Source: PALSA-612 sp046729255
Lineage (GTDB): Bacteria > Actinomycetota > Thermoleophilia > Gaiellales > Gaiellaceae
DNA length: 55,324 nucleotides
Assembly: GCA_046729255.1 (NCBI GenBank)
Contig: JBKPGF010000074.1
Span: 1 to 55,324, forward strand
Reading direction: 5' to 3'
The notes below the pieces were generated by a model. The model was not told the origin of the DNA, searched no databases, and saw only the letters and a program-made list of their open reading frames with translations. This document shows positions 34,629-42,308 of this stretch, one piece after another (within the stretch, counting starts at the first letter, position 1; each line of letters starts with the position of its first letter). The position numbers and the translations under genes were made by a program.

Positions 34629-34913
34629 CTAGCCCCTGGCAGCGGGTCCTCCGCGCTTCTGGTCGAGCCTGCCCGCGCGGATGGTCGCGGCCATGTCCTT
34701 CGACTCCTCGCGGTAGATCGTGCCGTCCTCGAACTCGATCACCGGGTAGTACTTCTGGCCCGAGAGCGCAACGATCTGGTCGCGTTTCCATCGCGCCCAG
34801 GGATAGGTCACGAGCTCGTACTCGATCCCTTCGTCGTCGAGCGCCCGCTGGACACGCGAGCACGTGTCGAATGGGACCCACGTGAACCGGCACCGATGGA
34901 GCTTGAGCGCCAC
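34629..34913 (-). CDS. Glutaredoxin/glutathione-S-transferase N-terminal-like thioredoxin-fold protein
   Basis: 94 residues from GTG at 34911-34913. The order beta-alpha-beta then VPF-type turn is seen: LKLHRCRFTWVPFDTCSRVQ, RALDDEGIEYELVTYPW, and KYYPVIEFEDGTIYREESKD, where YPVIEFEDG supplies the cis-Pro strand and the [DE]S pair that binds glutathione in GST-N domains. The active-site position has no CxxC; one Cys lies in FDTC. Actinobacteria usually lack glutathione, so the thiol partner is uncertain. Divergent from the monooxygenase-like gene by 21 bases. Confidence 0.6.
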   Translation of the reverse strand: MALKLHRCRFTWVPFDTCSRVQRALDDEGIEYELVTYPWARWKRDQIVALSGQKYYPVIEFEDGTIYREESKDMAATIRAGRLDQKRGGPAARG

Positions 34914-34934
34914 AGACCGCTTACGATAGAGGCA

Positions 34935-35234
34935 ATGACCGAGACGTACACGAGCGGGGCGTGGATGGTGAAGGCGGGCGAGGAGGATGCGTTCGTCGAG
35001 GCGTGGACGGAGTTCGTGAGCTGGGCCGGTGAGCTGCCCGGGTCGGGGACGTTCCGGCTTGCACGCGAGCTTGGGCAGCCGAGCCACTTCCTGAGCTTCG
35101 GGTTGTGGGAGAGCGCCGACGCGCAGCGCGCGTGGAGGGACCACGCCGAGTTCGAGGAACGCCTGGGACGTGTCCGGGCTCATTGCGACGACATGAGCGC
35201 GTCCGCCTACGAGCTCGTCACCACCGTCGAATAG
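34935..35234 (+). CDS. Antibiotic biosynthesis monooxygenase (ABM)-domain protein
   Basis: 99 residues. ATG at 34935 with a weak AGAGG upstream. The dimeric ferredoxin-like ABM pattern is clear: YTSGAWMVKAGEEDAFVEAW, SGTFRLARELGQPSHFLSFG, and LWESADAQRAWRDHAEFEER. Members act as small cofactor-free oxygenases or haem-degrading proteins; many are of unknown role. Its TAG stop overlaps the likely (ATA) start of AlkZ-like paralogue 2, which suggests co-translation. Confidence 0.75.
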   Translation: MTETYTSGAWMVKAGEEDAFVEAWTEFVSWAGELPGSGTFRLARELGQPSHFLSFGLWESADAQRAWRDHAEFEERLGRVRAHCDDMSASAYELVTTVE

Positions 35235-36286
35235 CGGAACGGGTCCTCACCCTCCGCGAGCTGAACCGAGCGTTGCTCGCGCGGCAGCTGCTGCTGAAAC
35301 GGGCCAGGCTGCCCGCCACGCGCGCGATCGAGAGGGTCGGCGCGCTCCAGGCCCAGTGGTCGCCCGCACCGTACATCGCGCTCTGGACGCGGCTCGAGGG
35401 CTTCCGGATCTCCCAGCTCGAGCGGGCCCTCGCCGCGAAGCGGGTCGTCAAGGCGACGCTCATGCGCTCGACGCTCCATCTCGTGTCGAGCGCCGACTAT
35501 CCGCTGTACGCGGCGGCGCTCGTCGAGGCGCGTCGCACAAGGGTGGAGCGGATGTTCCCCGTGAACATCGACGACATCGCCGAGAGGCTGCGAGCGGCGA
35601 CGGCCGAGCCGCCGCGCACCTGGGACGAGTGGCGACAGCTGATGATCGGCCTCGCAGGACGGCGGCTGAAGCCCGGCGAGATCTGGCCGCTCTGGACGAC
35701 TTCCTTCATGCACGCGCGACTCGTCCACCTGCCGCCGTCGGGGACGTACAACTTCCGCCGCGGCGCGCATTTCATTGCCTACGAGGACTGGGTCGGCGAC
35801 ACACCAGAGATTCCGGACGCGCCGATGCGGCATCTCCTGCGACGCTACCTCGCGGCGTTCGGGCCGGCGACGGTGGACGACATGGCGTCGTGGATCGGCG
35901 TGCGTACGCCGGCCATCCGCGAGGTGCTCGACAGCGCACCGAGGATCTTTCGCGACGAGGCTGGTCGCCTGCTCTACGACCTCCCCCGTGCGCCGCTTCC
36001 GGGAGAGGACACGCACGCGCCCGTGCGTCTGCTCGCGAAGTGGGACTCGCCGCTGCTCGCGTACTGGCCCCCGGAACGGGCGCGGATCCTCCCGGAGCGC
36101 TATCGCAGGCGCGTCATCGCGCCGAACGGCGACGTCGCGCAGACGATCCTCGTCGACGGCTTCGTCGCAGGCACCTGGAAGGTCGAGAAGAAACGTCTGC
36201 GCGTCGAGCCGTTCGAACGGCTGCCGCGCGGTGTCGCCGACGAGCTCGCGGCCGAGGAGGAGCGGCTGCTCCTGTTTCTCCCGTGA
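35231..36286 (+). CDS. AlkZ-like winged-helix protein (HTH_42), paralogue 2
   Basis: 351 residues if counted from codon 35231. The other two paralogues begin M-(A/S)-(E/D)-R-V-L-T; here the aligned first codon is ATA in an ATAG overlap with the upstream stop, so either ATA is used as start, or a TTG about 16 codons upstream or a TTG near codon 15 is used. ERVLTLRELNRALLARQLLL, the QxQ motif GALQAQWSPAPY (Gln 40 and 42), MRSTLHLVSSADYPLY, LLRRYLAAFGPATVDD, LLAKWDSPLLAYW and ILVDGFVAGTWKVE match the family. Probable DNA glycosylase-like fold; function untested. Confidence 0.72.
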   Translation: MAERVLTLRELNRALLARQLLLKRARLPATRAIERVGALQAQWSPAPYIALWTRLEGFRISQLERALAAKRVVKATLMRSTLHLVSSADYPLYAAALVEARRTRVERMFPVNIDDIAERLRAATAEPPRTWDEWRQLMIGLAGRRLKPGEIWPLWTTSFMHARLVHLPPSGTYNFRRGAHFIAYEDWVGDTPEIPDAPMRHLLRRYLAAFGPATVDDMASWIGVRTPAIREVLDSAPRIFRDEAGRLLYDLPRAPLPGEDTHAPVRLLAKWDSPLLAYWPPERARILPERYRRRVIAPNGDVAQTILVDGFVAGTWKVEKKRLRVEPFERLPRGVADELAAEEERLLLFLP

Positions 36287-37308
36287 GCGACCGCGTCCTC
36301 ACCCAGCGGGAGCTGAACCGAGCGCTGCTCGCCCGCCAGCTCCTCCTCCGGCGCACGAACCTCTCGATCCCGCACGCCCTCGACCGCATCGGCGGGATCC
36401 AGAACCAGTACGCGCCGAACGCGTACGTCCGGCTCTGGTCGTGCCTCGAAGGCTTCCGGCGCGAGCAGCTGACGCGCGCGCTCGAGCGGCGCACGGTCGT
36501 TCAGGGAACGTTGATGCGCACGACTATCCATCTGGTCTCGGCGCGTGAGTACTGGCTGTACGCGGCAGGTCTGCGACAGTCCGCCCGCGACTGGCAGCTC
36601 CGCGTGGACCGGCAGACTGCGCCTGCCATGCGCCGGCGGGCGAAAGCGCTGCGACGGGCCCTGGCCGATGGCGCGAAGCCGGCGAGAGAGCTCGGCGGCC
36701 TCCTCAGTCCTCACGTCCCTCTGTGGGAGAACCTCGTGCGGCTCCCGCCGTCCGGGACGTGGGACAGGCGTCGCGCCGATCTGTATGCGCTCGCCGACCG
36801 CTGGCTGGGACCGTGTGACGTGACCGAGCACGACGGTCTCGAGCACCTGATCCGTCGCTACGTCGGCTCCTTCGGGCCGGCCTCGCTCGAGGACGTCTCG
36901 TCGTGGGCCGGTGTGCCCGCGAAGTACCTCGAAGGGCCGGCGGCAGGCCTCCGGCTGCGCAGCTTCCGAGACGACCGGGGCGGCGAGCTGCTCGATCTCC
37001 CCCGCGCCCCACTGCCGCCCGCGGACACGCCCGCACCGGTCCGCTTCCTCCCCTGGTGGGACGCAGTGCTCCTCGTGCACGCTCGCCGGACGGGCCCCAT
37101 GCCCGAGGAGTACCGGCCGATCGTCTTCTCGACGAAGAATCCGCCGTCGGTGCCGACGTTCCTCGTCGACGGGTGCGTGGCCGGGGCGTGGCGCCATGAC
37201 GACGGGAAGATCGAGCTCGAGCCCTACGAGAAGCTGTCGCGTTCAGCCGAGCGCGAGCTGCGCGCCGAAGGAAGGCGTCTGGCCGTGTTCATGAGCGACG
37301 GCGGATGA
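36283..37308 (+). CDS. AlkZ-like winged-helix protein (HTH_42), paralogue 3
   Basis: 341 residues; GTG at 36283-36285 overlaps the stop of paralogue 2 (GTGA). SDRVLTQRELNRALLARQLL, IGGIQNQYAPNAYVRLWSC with Gln 40 and Gln 42 (QNQ variant of QxQ), MRTTIHLVSAREYWLY, LIRRYVGSFGPASLEDVSSW, RFLPWWDAVLLVHARRTG and TFLVDGCVAGAWRHDDG follow the family order. It differs from paralogue 2 enough that the tandem pair is not a recent copy. Ends in a 20-base convergent overlap with the O-methyltransferase gene. Confidence 0.78.
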   Translation: MSDRVLTQRELNRALLARQLLLRRTNLSIPHALDRIGGIQNQYAPNAYVRLWSCLEGFRREQLTRALERRTVVQGTLMRTTIHLVSAREYWLYAAGLRQSARDWQLRVDRQTAPAMRRRAKALRRALADGAKPARELGGLLSPHVPLWENLVRLPPSGTWDRRRADLYALADRWLGPCDVTEHDGLEHLIRRYVGSFGPASLEDVSSWAGVPAKYLEGPAAGLRLRSFRDDRGGELLDLPRAPLPPADTPAPVRFLPWWDAVLLVHARRTGPMPEEYRPIVFSTKNPPSVPTFLVDGCVAGAWRHDDGKIELEPYEKLSRSAERELRAEGRRLAVFMSDGG

Positions 37309-37924
37309 GGGTGACGCCGTCGCGGAACGGGAGCAGTACGACCACGACGCGCCCGTCACTTCGGACGTGTTCGTTGAAGCGGACGATCGCGTCCGTCCGC
37401 GACTCGGGGTTGTCGTCCAGGACACGACCGCCGGACAACGTGTTGTCGGCAGCGATGAGGCCGTGTTCTGAGAGGCGCGGCAACACGGCCTCGTAGTAGT
37501 CGATGTAGCCGCCCTTGTCGGCGTCGATGAAGACGAAGTCGAAGTCACCCTCCAGCCGAGCGATGGTCTCGAGCGCAGGACCGTGGTGGACGGTGATCCG
37601 GTCGGCGTACTCGCTGCGGTCGATGTACCCCTGCGCGAACGCTGCGCGATCCTCGTCGACCTCGCACGTGTCCAACCTCCCGCCCGGCGCGAGACCGGCA
37701 GCCATCGACACCGCCGCGTAGCCCGCGAACGTGCCGATCTCGAGCACGCGCTCCGCGCGGAGACACCAGACGAGAAACTCGAGGAACCTGCCCTGGAGCG
37801 GCCCCGCGATCATCTGCGGGAGCTCGAGTGTCGCGTACGTCTCGTCGTAGAGCTCCTGGAGCAACGGCCCTGGAGCCGTCGTGTGCTCTTCGGCGTACCG
37901 CTCGATGTCCTCCGGAACGATCAA
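37289..37924 (-). CDS. Class I SAM-dependent O-methyltransferase (caffeoyl-CoA/catechol type)
   Basis: 211 residues. SAM-binding motif I VLEIGTFAGYAAVSMAAGL, acidic end of strand 2 in LDTCEVDED, motif FDFVFIDADKGGYIDYYEA with the metal-binding Asp, and IAADNTLSGG with the DN pair are those of metal-dependent O-methyltransferases (methyltransf_3). Starts at TTG (37922-37924) overlapping the stop of the LLM gene (TTGA), so the two are coupled. Transfers a methyl group to a catechol-like hydroxyl; the substrate is unknown. Confidence 0.88.
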   Translation of the reverse strand: MIVPEDIERYAEEHTTAPGPLLQELYDETYATLELPQMIAGPLQGRFLEFLVWCLRAERVLEIGTFAGYAAVSMAAGLAPGGRLDTCEVDEDRAAFAQGYIDRSEYADRITVHHGPALETIARLEGDFDFVFIDADKGGYIDYYEAVLPRLSEHGLIAADNTLSGGRVLDDNPESRTDAIVRFNEHVRSDGRVVVVLLPFRDGVTLIRRRS

Positions 37925-38784
37925 GCCAGCGCCTCCTTGGCCTCCCGCAGCCGCTCGACGTGCCCGCCTGGGCTCTCCAGACCGGCGCCCGTCGTCACGA
38001 GCGACAGATGCGTCGCGCCGAGGCTACGCCATTCGTCGGCCGTCTGCCGCCAGTCGTCCGGATTCCCCTCGGCCACATTGATCCGTTGCTCGATGCCGAA
38101 CGACGACCAGTCGCGCCCCGCCTCCTCCAGCCACTCGCGCATGCCCTCGAGCGTCGCCGGCCAGCCGCCTTCGAGCGGCCGCTGCGGGAAGTAGCCGTCG
38201 GCGAGGCGCGCCGTCCGTCGTAGCGCGCGCTCGGCCGAGCCCCCGATCCAGATCGGGATCGGCCGCTGCACGGGCAGCGGGTTGAGCCCGGCCGCCGTCA
38301 CCGTGTGCCAGCGGCCCTCGAAGTCGATCAGCTGCTCCGTCCAGAGCCGCCGCATGAGCTCGATCTGCTCCTCGAAGCGCCGGCCCCGGTTCGTGAAGTC
38401 CTCACCGAGCGCCTCGTACTCGACGGGGTTCCAGCCGATGCCGAGGCCGAGTCGGAAGCGGCCGCCGGTGAGGATGTCGATCTCCGCCGCCTGCTTGGCG
38501 AGGAGAGCCGTCTGCCGCTGCGGCGCGATGACCACGCCGGTGACGAGCTCGAGCTCGGGCGCGACGGCGGCAATGTAGCCGAAGAGCACGAGGATCTCGT
38601 GGAACATGTGCTCTGCTCGGTACGGGCCGACGAGGCCAGGATGCCGGGCATCGTCCGCCCCCAGCACGTGGTCATAGGCCATGAGATGGTCGAACCCGAG
38701 CTCCTGCACGGCCTGCGCGTACTCGCGTGCGCCGGCCGGGTCGGCTCCGATCTCCGTCTGCGGGAAGACGGCGCCGAGCTTCAC
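37921..38784 (-). CDS. LLM-class flavin/F420-dependent oxidoreductase
   Basis: 287 residues from GTG at 38782-38784; longer frames upstream lack family sequence. KLGAVFPQTEIGADPAG, AVQELGFDHLMAYDHVLGAD, LEIL-like HEILVLFGYIAAVAPELEL, VTGVVIAPQRQTALLAKQAA and RFRLGLGIGWNPVEYEALG match the TIGR03619-type luciferase-like monooxygenases. PIPIWIGGSAERALRRTARL completes the cofactor side. In actinobacteria these usually use F420. Coupled to the O-methyltransferase gene downstream. Substrate unknown. Confidence 0.88.
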   Translation of the reverse strand: MKLGAVFPQTEIGADPAGAREYAQAVQELGFDHLMAYDHVLGADDARHPGLVGPYRAEHMFHEILVLFGYIAAVAPELELVTGVVIAPQRQTALLAKQAAEIDILTGGRFRLGLGIGWNPVEYEALGEDFTNRGRRFEEQIELMRRLWTEQLIDFEGRWHTVTAAGLNPLPVQRPIPIWIGGSAERALRRTARLADGYFPQRPLEGGWPATLEGMREWLEEAGRDWSSFGIEQRINVAEGNPDDWRQTADEWRSLGATHLSLVTTGAGLESPGGHVERLREAKEALA

Positions 38785-38861
38785 GCCGTCAGCGCTCGAG
38801 GGGGTGGGGCGACGGTTCGCTCGGCCGTCGCTCGGGCGAGCGAAAAGCAAGCCACGCCAGT

Positions 38862-38920
38862 ACGCAGGGAGCACTCGTACCCGCCGCGGGCGGAGCGTAC
38901 GGGTGCGACTGAGGACGCCG
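38862..38920 (+). repeat. Dispersed hairpin element, copy A
   Basis: Starts ACGCAGGGA, then a 10-bp stem GCACTCGTAC (38871-38880) with GTACGGGTGC (38897-38906) around a GC-rich 16-base loop that can itself pair (CCGCC with GGCGG), then GACTGAGGAC. Copy B at 49445-49502 has the same flanks and the same stem with compensating changes. This copy lies in the gap between the MBL and LLM genes, on the strand opposite to both. Could be a non-coding RNA, a regulatory RNA structure or a REP-like DNA element. Confidence 0.6.
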
Positions 38921-38952
38921 CGTGGCGACGCTTTGCAGCCGCCCGAGGCCGG

Positions 38953-39627
38953 TCATGTGGACCGTCGTTCCACCCTGGAACCGCCGACGATCGCGTCGCG
39001 CCCGTCGGAGAAGCGCACCCACGCCTTCCCTTTGCCGTCGTAATCGGGCGACCAGACGATGAGCGTCGCGTCCTCGCCGCCGACACGGCACGGGTCGGTG
39101 CCCTCCGGCTCCGCCCCGCGCCAGACGCGCACGAATGGGTTCGACTCCCACTCGTCGCCGATCGTCGTCTCTTCTGTGTGCCCGGGGTAGACCCCGAGCT
39201 CCTGCGGGAGCGTCATGAGCACATCCATCACCGACCGCTTCACGGTCTCGAAGTCGCCGCCGCCGACGGAGCTCTTGAAGAGCGTGTCGCCGGTGAAGAC
39301 CGCCTCGCCGTTGGCGACGAACGCGACGCCGTCAGGTGAGTGCCCCGGCGTGGGCAGCGCGTCGATCTTCAGGCCACCCGTCTCCACGGCACCGGTGACA
39401 ACCGGACACGAGAAGCGTTCGACGAGCTCGTCGTGGCCGGCGACGTGGTCCTCGTGGCCGTGCGTCGTCAGCAGGTGGGTAACGGTGAGCCCGTGCTCGT
39501 CGACGGCAGCGACCAGTGGCTCGAGAGGTGCGCCCGAGTCGACGAACACGGCCGTCCCGCCGGGCTCGTCGTAGGCGAGGTACGCCTTCGAGAGCCAGCC
39601 CGGATCCATGCTGCCGACGACGTGCAC
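38953..39627 (-). CDS. MBL-fold metallo-hydrolase (glyoxalase II-like)
   Basis: 224 residues from GTG. The metal motif LLTTHGHEDHVAGHDELVE is the HxHxDH signature; FTGDTLFKSSVGGGDFET gives the bridging Asp, ALPTPGHSPDGVAF and GVYPGHTEETT give the two later His ligands. Size and FKSSVGRxD-like loop fit hydroxyacylglutathione hydrolase/persulfide dioxygenase relatives. The last 45 residues (DATLIVWSPDYDGKGKAWV) are an extra C-terminal part. Probably hydrolyses a thioester or lactone in the cytoplasm. Confidence 0.85.
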   Translation of the reverse strand: MHVVGSMDPGWLSKAYLAYDEPGGTAVFVDSGAPLEPLVAAVDEHGLTVTHLLTTHGHEDHVAGHDELVERFSCPVVTGAVETGGLKIDALPTPGHSPDGVAFVANGEAVFTGDTLFKSSVGGGDFETVKRSVMDVLMTLPQELGVYPGHTEETTIGDEWESNPFVRVWRGAEPEGTDPCRVGGEDATLIVWSPDYDGKGKAWVRFSDGRDAIVGGSRVERRST

Positions 39628-39644
39628 GACCCTAGCCTAGTAAG

Positions 39645-39680
39645 CGTCAGCGGGGCCGCGCGGTGGCGGCCCCCCTGACG
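39645..39680. terminator. Hairpin terminator downstream of the binding-protein gene
   Basis: CGTCAGCGGGGCCGC (39645-39659) pairs with GCGGCCCCCCTGACG (39666-39680); 14 of 15 pairs and a six-base loop. It follows the stop of the binding-protein gene (39687, minus strand) by six bases and separates that operon from the MBL gene. Confidence 0.65.
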
Positions 39681-39686
39681 ACGGGA

Positions 39687-40931
39687 CTAGCCGACTCTGA
39701 ACGATCCCTTGAGCTTGGGGTTCGCGTCGGAGAAGAAGCGGTACGTCCCCTTCCGCAGGGCTACCGTCCACGTGGCCTTGCCGGCCTTCTTGAGATTCGT
39801 CTTCCGGTCCACACCCGGGCCCTTCAGGTGGAAGTTCTGCTTCGCCGACCGGTCGACGATGGCGAATGTGTCGGTGCCTGTTTCGAGGGTCTTGACCGGC
39901 TGCTTGTCGAGCTTGAGCGAGATCGTCGTCCCGCCGACTACACCCTTGAGGATGACGCCAGTCGCGATCGTCCCAGGGACGAGCTGCGTCATGTCCGGCA
40001 GCCGCTGGATGACGCCGAACTCCCTCGCGTAGCGCGCGAGCTGGAGCAGCTTGCCACGGTCGAGGATCGGGCTCCATACCGGCAGGCGGACGTCACGGGT
40101 CGCCGCCGGCAGCAGCGCCCTGATCTCGTCCGGGTGACCCTGCGCGTATACGAGCGACTCGTTGAGCGCCAGCCGGAAATTCCGGTAGACGGCGGGGTTC
40201 GCCGACGCCCACTCCTTGCGGGCCGCATACATGCCGTTGGGCAGGAAGGGCATGACGACGGGCCCCGGCGCCATCACGACCCGCGCGCCATCGATCGAGA
40301 TCGCCTGTGTCCGGAACGGCTCGGGTGTCCAGATGGCGTCCACCTGTCCGTTGGCGAGCGCCGAACGCATGGCGGGGAACGGGACCGCGAGGAGCTTGAC
40401 GTCGCCCTGGCTCATGTTGAGCTTCTTGAACGCCGCCCTGATCACGACCTCCCCGACGCCCTTCAGCGCGTTGACGGCGATCGTCTTGCCGGCGAGATCC
40501 TGGGGCGTCCGGATCGCACTCGACCCCTTCACGAGGATGTCCTGCCAGTTGTCGGCGATGTTCGTCCCCTCGACCTCACTGGCCGCGGCAGTGACGATGT
40601 TTATGTCGGCCGTGTCGGCGATGAAGGCCGGCACCCAGCCGATGTAGCCGATGTCGCCGTTGTCGTTCGACAGGGCGAGCACGATGTCGTTCCCGCTCTG
40701 CAGGACCGTCTTCTTGATCTCGATGCCGTGCTTCTCGAAGATCCCCTTGCTGATCCCGAGATCGAGCGGCAGGCCGTTCGAGATCGGCAGTGTGTTGACG
40801 TTGACCGTCGCGAGCGCACGGTCCGACGCGCCGGCCGACGCCCCGACGAGCACGGTCAGCGCGGCGAGGATGCTGCAGAGCACCGTCAGCGTGAGCGTCG
40901 TCACTCGGCGGCGAGGCTTGTGAATGCGCAT
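39687..40931 (-). CDS. ABC substrate-binding protein (NMT1/SsuA-like) fused to degenerate cupredoxin domain, copy 2
   Basis: 414 residues. Signal peptide TLTLTVLCSILAALTVLVGASAGA. The type II binding domain (about 40-310) has VNTLPISNGLPLDLGISKGI, GNDIVLALSNDNGDIGYIGW, DLAGKTIAVNALKGVGEVVI and ANGQVDAIWTPEPF, as in nitrate/sulfonate/thiamine-precursor binding proteins. The last 70 residues (DTFAIVDRSAKQNFHLKGPG, then TWTVALRKGTYRFFSDANPK) match the cupredoxin-like domain of actinobacterial plastocyanin-like proteins, but the Cys, His and Met ligand positions read Ser, Asn and Leu, so copper is not bound. Closely paralogous to copy 1 upstream. Confidence 0.82.
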   Translation of the reverse strand: MRIHKPRRRVTTLTLTVLCSILAALTVLVGASAGASDRALATVNVNTLPISNGLPLDLGISKGIFEKHGIEIKKTVLQSGNDIVLALSNDNGDIGYIGWVPAFIADTADINIVTAAASEVEGTNIADNWQDILVKGSSAIRTPQDLAGKTIAVNALKGVGEVVIRAAFKKLNMSQGDVKLLAVPFPAMRSALANGQVDAIWTPEPFRTQAISIDGARVVMAPGPVVMPFLPNGMYAARKEWASANPAVYRNFRLALNESLVYAQGHPDEIRALLPAATRDVRLPVWSPILDRGKLLQLARYAREFGVIQRLPDMTQLVPGTIATGVILKGVVGGTTISLKLDKQPVKTLETGTDTFAIVDRSAKQNFHLKGPGVDRKTNLKKAGKATWTVALRKGTYRFFSDANPKLKGSFRVG

Positions 40932-40956
40932 CTACGTCCTCCTTGCGTCAGGTCGC

Positions 40957-40984
40957 CAGAGGGGCCGGCGTGCCGGCCCCTCTG
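40957..40984 (-). terminator. Hairpin between the duplicated binding-protein genes
   Basis: CAGAGGGGCCGG (40957-40968) and CCGGCCCCTCTG (40973-40984) form a perfect 12-bp stem around CGTG. It lies just after the stop of copy 1 and before the ribosome site of copy 2, so it could attenuate transcription and make copy 1 more abundant, or protect the upstream message. Confidence 0.65.
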
Positions 40985-40996
40985 AGGACGAAGTGG

Positions 40997-42241
40997 TCAG
41001 TCGTCGACCCTGAACGACCCCTTGAGCTTTGGGTTCGCGTCGGAGAAGTAGCGATACGTGCCCTTCCGCAGGACAACCGTCCATGTGGCCTTCCCGGCCC
41101 GCTTGAGGGTCGTCTTGCGGTCCACTCCCGGGCCCTTGAGGTGGAAGTTCTGCTTCGACGACCTGTCGACGATTGCGAAGGTGTCCGCACCCGGCGTGAG
41201 CGTCCTCACCGCCTGCTTGTCGAGCTTGAGCGAAATCGTCGTCCGACCGACCTCGCCCTTGACGATGACGCCACTCGAGATGTTCCCCGGCACGAGCTTC
41301 GTCATGTCGGGCAGCCTCTGGATCGCCCCGAACTCCCTCGCGAGCATCGCGAGCTGGAGCAGCTTCTTCCTGTCGAGCACCGGGCTCCACACGGGCAGGC
41401 GGATGTCCCGGATCGCAGCAGGCAGCAGCGCGCGGATCTCGTTGGGATTCGCCTGTGAGTAGAGGAGCGACTCGTTGATCGCAAGTCGGAATTGCCGCGC
41501 GAGCGCGGGATTCTCCCTTGCCCAGGACGAGCGTGCGACGTAGACGCCGTTGGGCAGGAACTGCATGATCGCCGGCCCCGGGGCGAGGACGATGCGTGCG
41601 CCGTCCTGGTTCAAGGCCTGCGACATGAACGGCTCCGGCGTGTGGATGGCGTCGACCTGCCCGTTCGCTAGCGCGGTGCGCATGGCCGGGAAGGGAATCG
41701 GCGTCAGCCTCACGGACTGTGGATCGACTCCGAGCTTCTTCAGCGCGCCCCTGATCACGACCTCGGACACGCCCTTGAGAGCGTTGACGGCGATCGTCTT
41801 GCCCGCGAGGTCCTGAGGTGTGCGGATCGCGCTCGATCCCTTGACGAGGACGTTCTGCCAGTTGTCGGCGACGCTCGTCCCCTCCACCTCGCTGGCAGCC
41901 GCGGTCACGATGTCGATGCCCGACGTATTCGCGATGAACGCCGGCGTCCACCCGATATAGCCGATATCGCCGTTGTTGTTGGAGAGGGCGAGGACGATGT
42001 CGTTGCCGCTCTGGAGCACGACCTTCTTGATCTCGATGCCGCGTTTCTCGAAGAAGCCCTTCTGGATTCCGAGATCGAGCGGAAAGCCGTTCGCAATCGG
42101 CAGCGTGTTGACGGTGACGGTGGCCAACGCTCGCTCCGAGGCTCCGGACGAAGGCCCGACGAGCACGGTGAGCGCGGCCAGGATGCTGGCGAGCAGAGAG
42201 AGGGTCAGCGCCGTCGCCCGCCGGCGGGTGCTGCGGTGCAT
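40997..42241 (-). CDS. ABC substrate-binding protein (NMT1/SsuA-like) fused to degenerate cupredoxin domain, copy 1
   Basis: 414 residues, the same length and layout as copy 2. Signal peptide TLSLLASILAALTVLVGPSS. VNTLPIANGFPLDLGIQKGF, NNGDIGYIGWTPAFIANTSG, FPAMRTALANGQVDAIHTPE and FLPNGVYVARSSWARENPAL form the ligand-binding lobes; differences from copy 2 in the WTPEPF/HTPEPF and MSQALN/RTQAIS region suggest altered ligand preference. The C-terminal cupredoxin-like domain ends TYRYFSDANPKLKGSFRVDD, again without copper ligands. The ATG has AAGGAGG upstream inside an inverted repeat. First binding protein after the ATPase gene. Confidence 0.82.
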   Translation of the reverse strand: MHRSTRRRATALTLSLLASILAALTVLVGPSSGASERALATVTVNTLPIANGFPLDLGIQKGFFEKRGIEIKKVVLQSGNDIVLALSNNNGDIGYIGWTPAFIANTSGIDIVTAAASEVEGTSVADNWQNVLVKGSSAIRTPQDLAGKTIAVNALKGVSEVVIRGALKKLGVDPQSVRLTPIPFPAMRTALANGQVDAIHTPEPFMSQALNQDGARIVLAPGPAIMQFLPNGVYVARSSWARENPALARQFRLAINESLLYSQANPNEIRALLPAAIRDIRLPVWSPVLDRKKLLQLAMLAREFGAIQRLPDMTKLVPGNISSGVIVKGEVGRTTISLKLDKQAVRTLTPGADTFAIVDRSSKQNFHLKGPGVDRKTTLKRAGKATWTVVLRKGTYRYFSDANPKLKGSFRVDD

Positions 42242-42259
42242 GTCAACCTCCTTGTTGAC
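42242..42259 (-). promoter_or_regulatory. Ribosome-binding site enclosed in an inverted repeat
   Basis: On the minus strand GTCAAC, then AAGGAG, then GTTGAC stands directly before the ATG of copy 1. The six-base arms are perfectly complementary, so the Shine-Dalgarno sequence would be exposed in the loop or hidden if the hairpin is extended. TTGACG also occurs twice in direct orientation here on the plus strand (42254-42259 and 42266-42271). It could be an operator or a translational control hairpin; no ligand-binding riboswitch core is seen. Confidence 0.4.
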
Positions 42260-42308
42260 GAAATGTTTGACGATTATCTACCTGCGGACCGCCGATTGCC
42301 ACCCGCCC

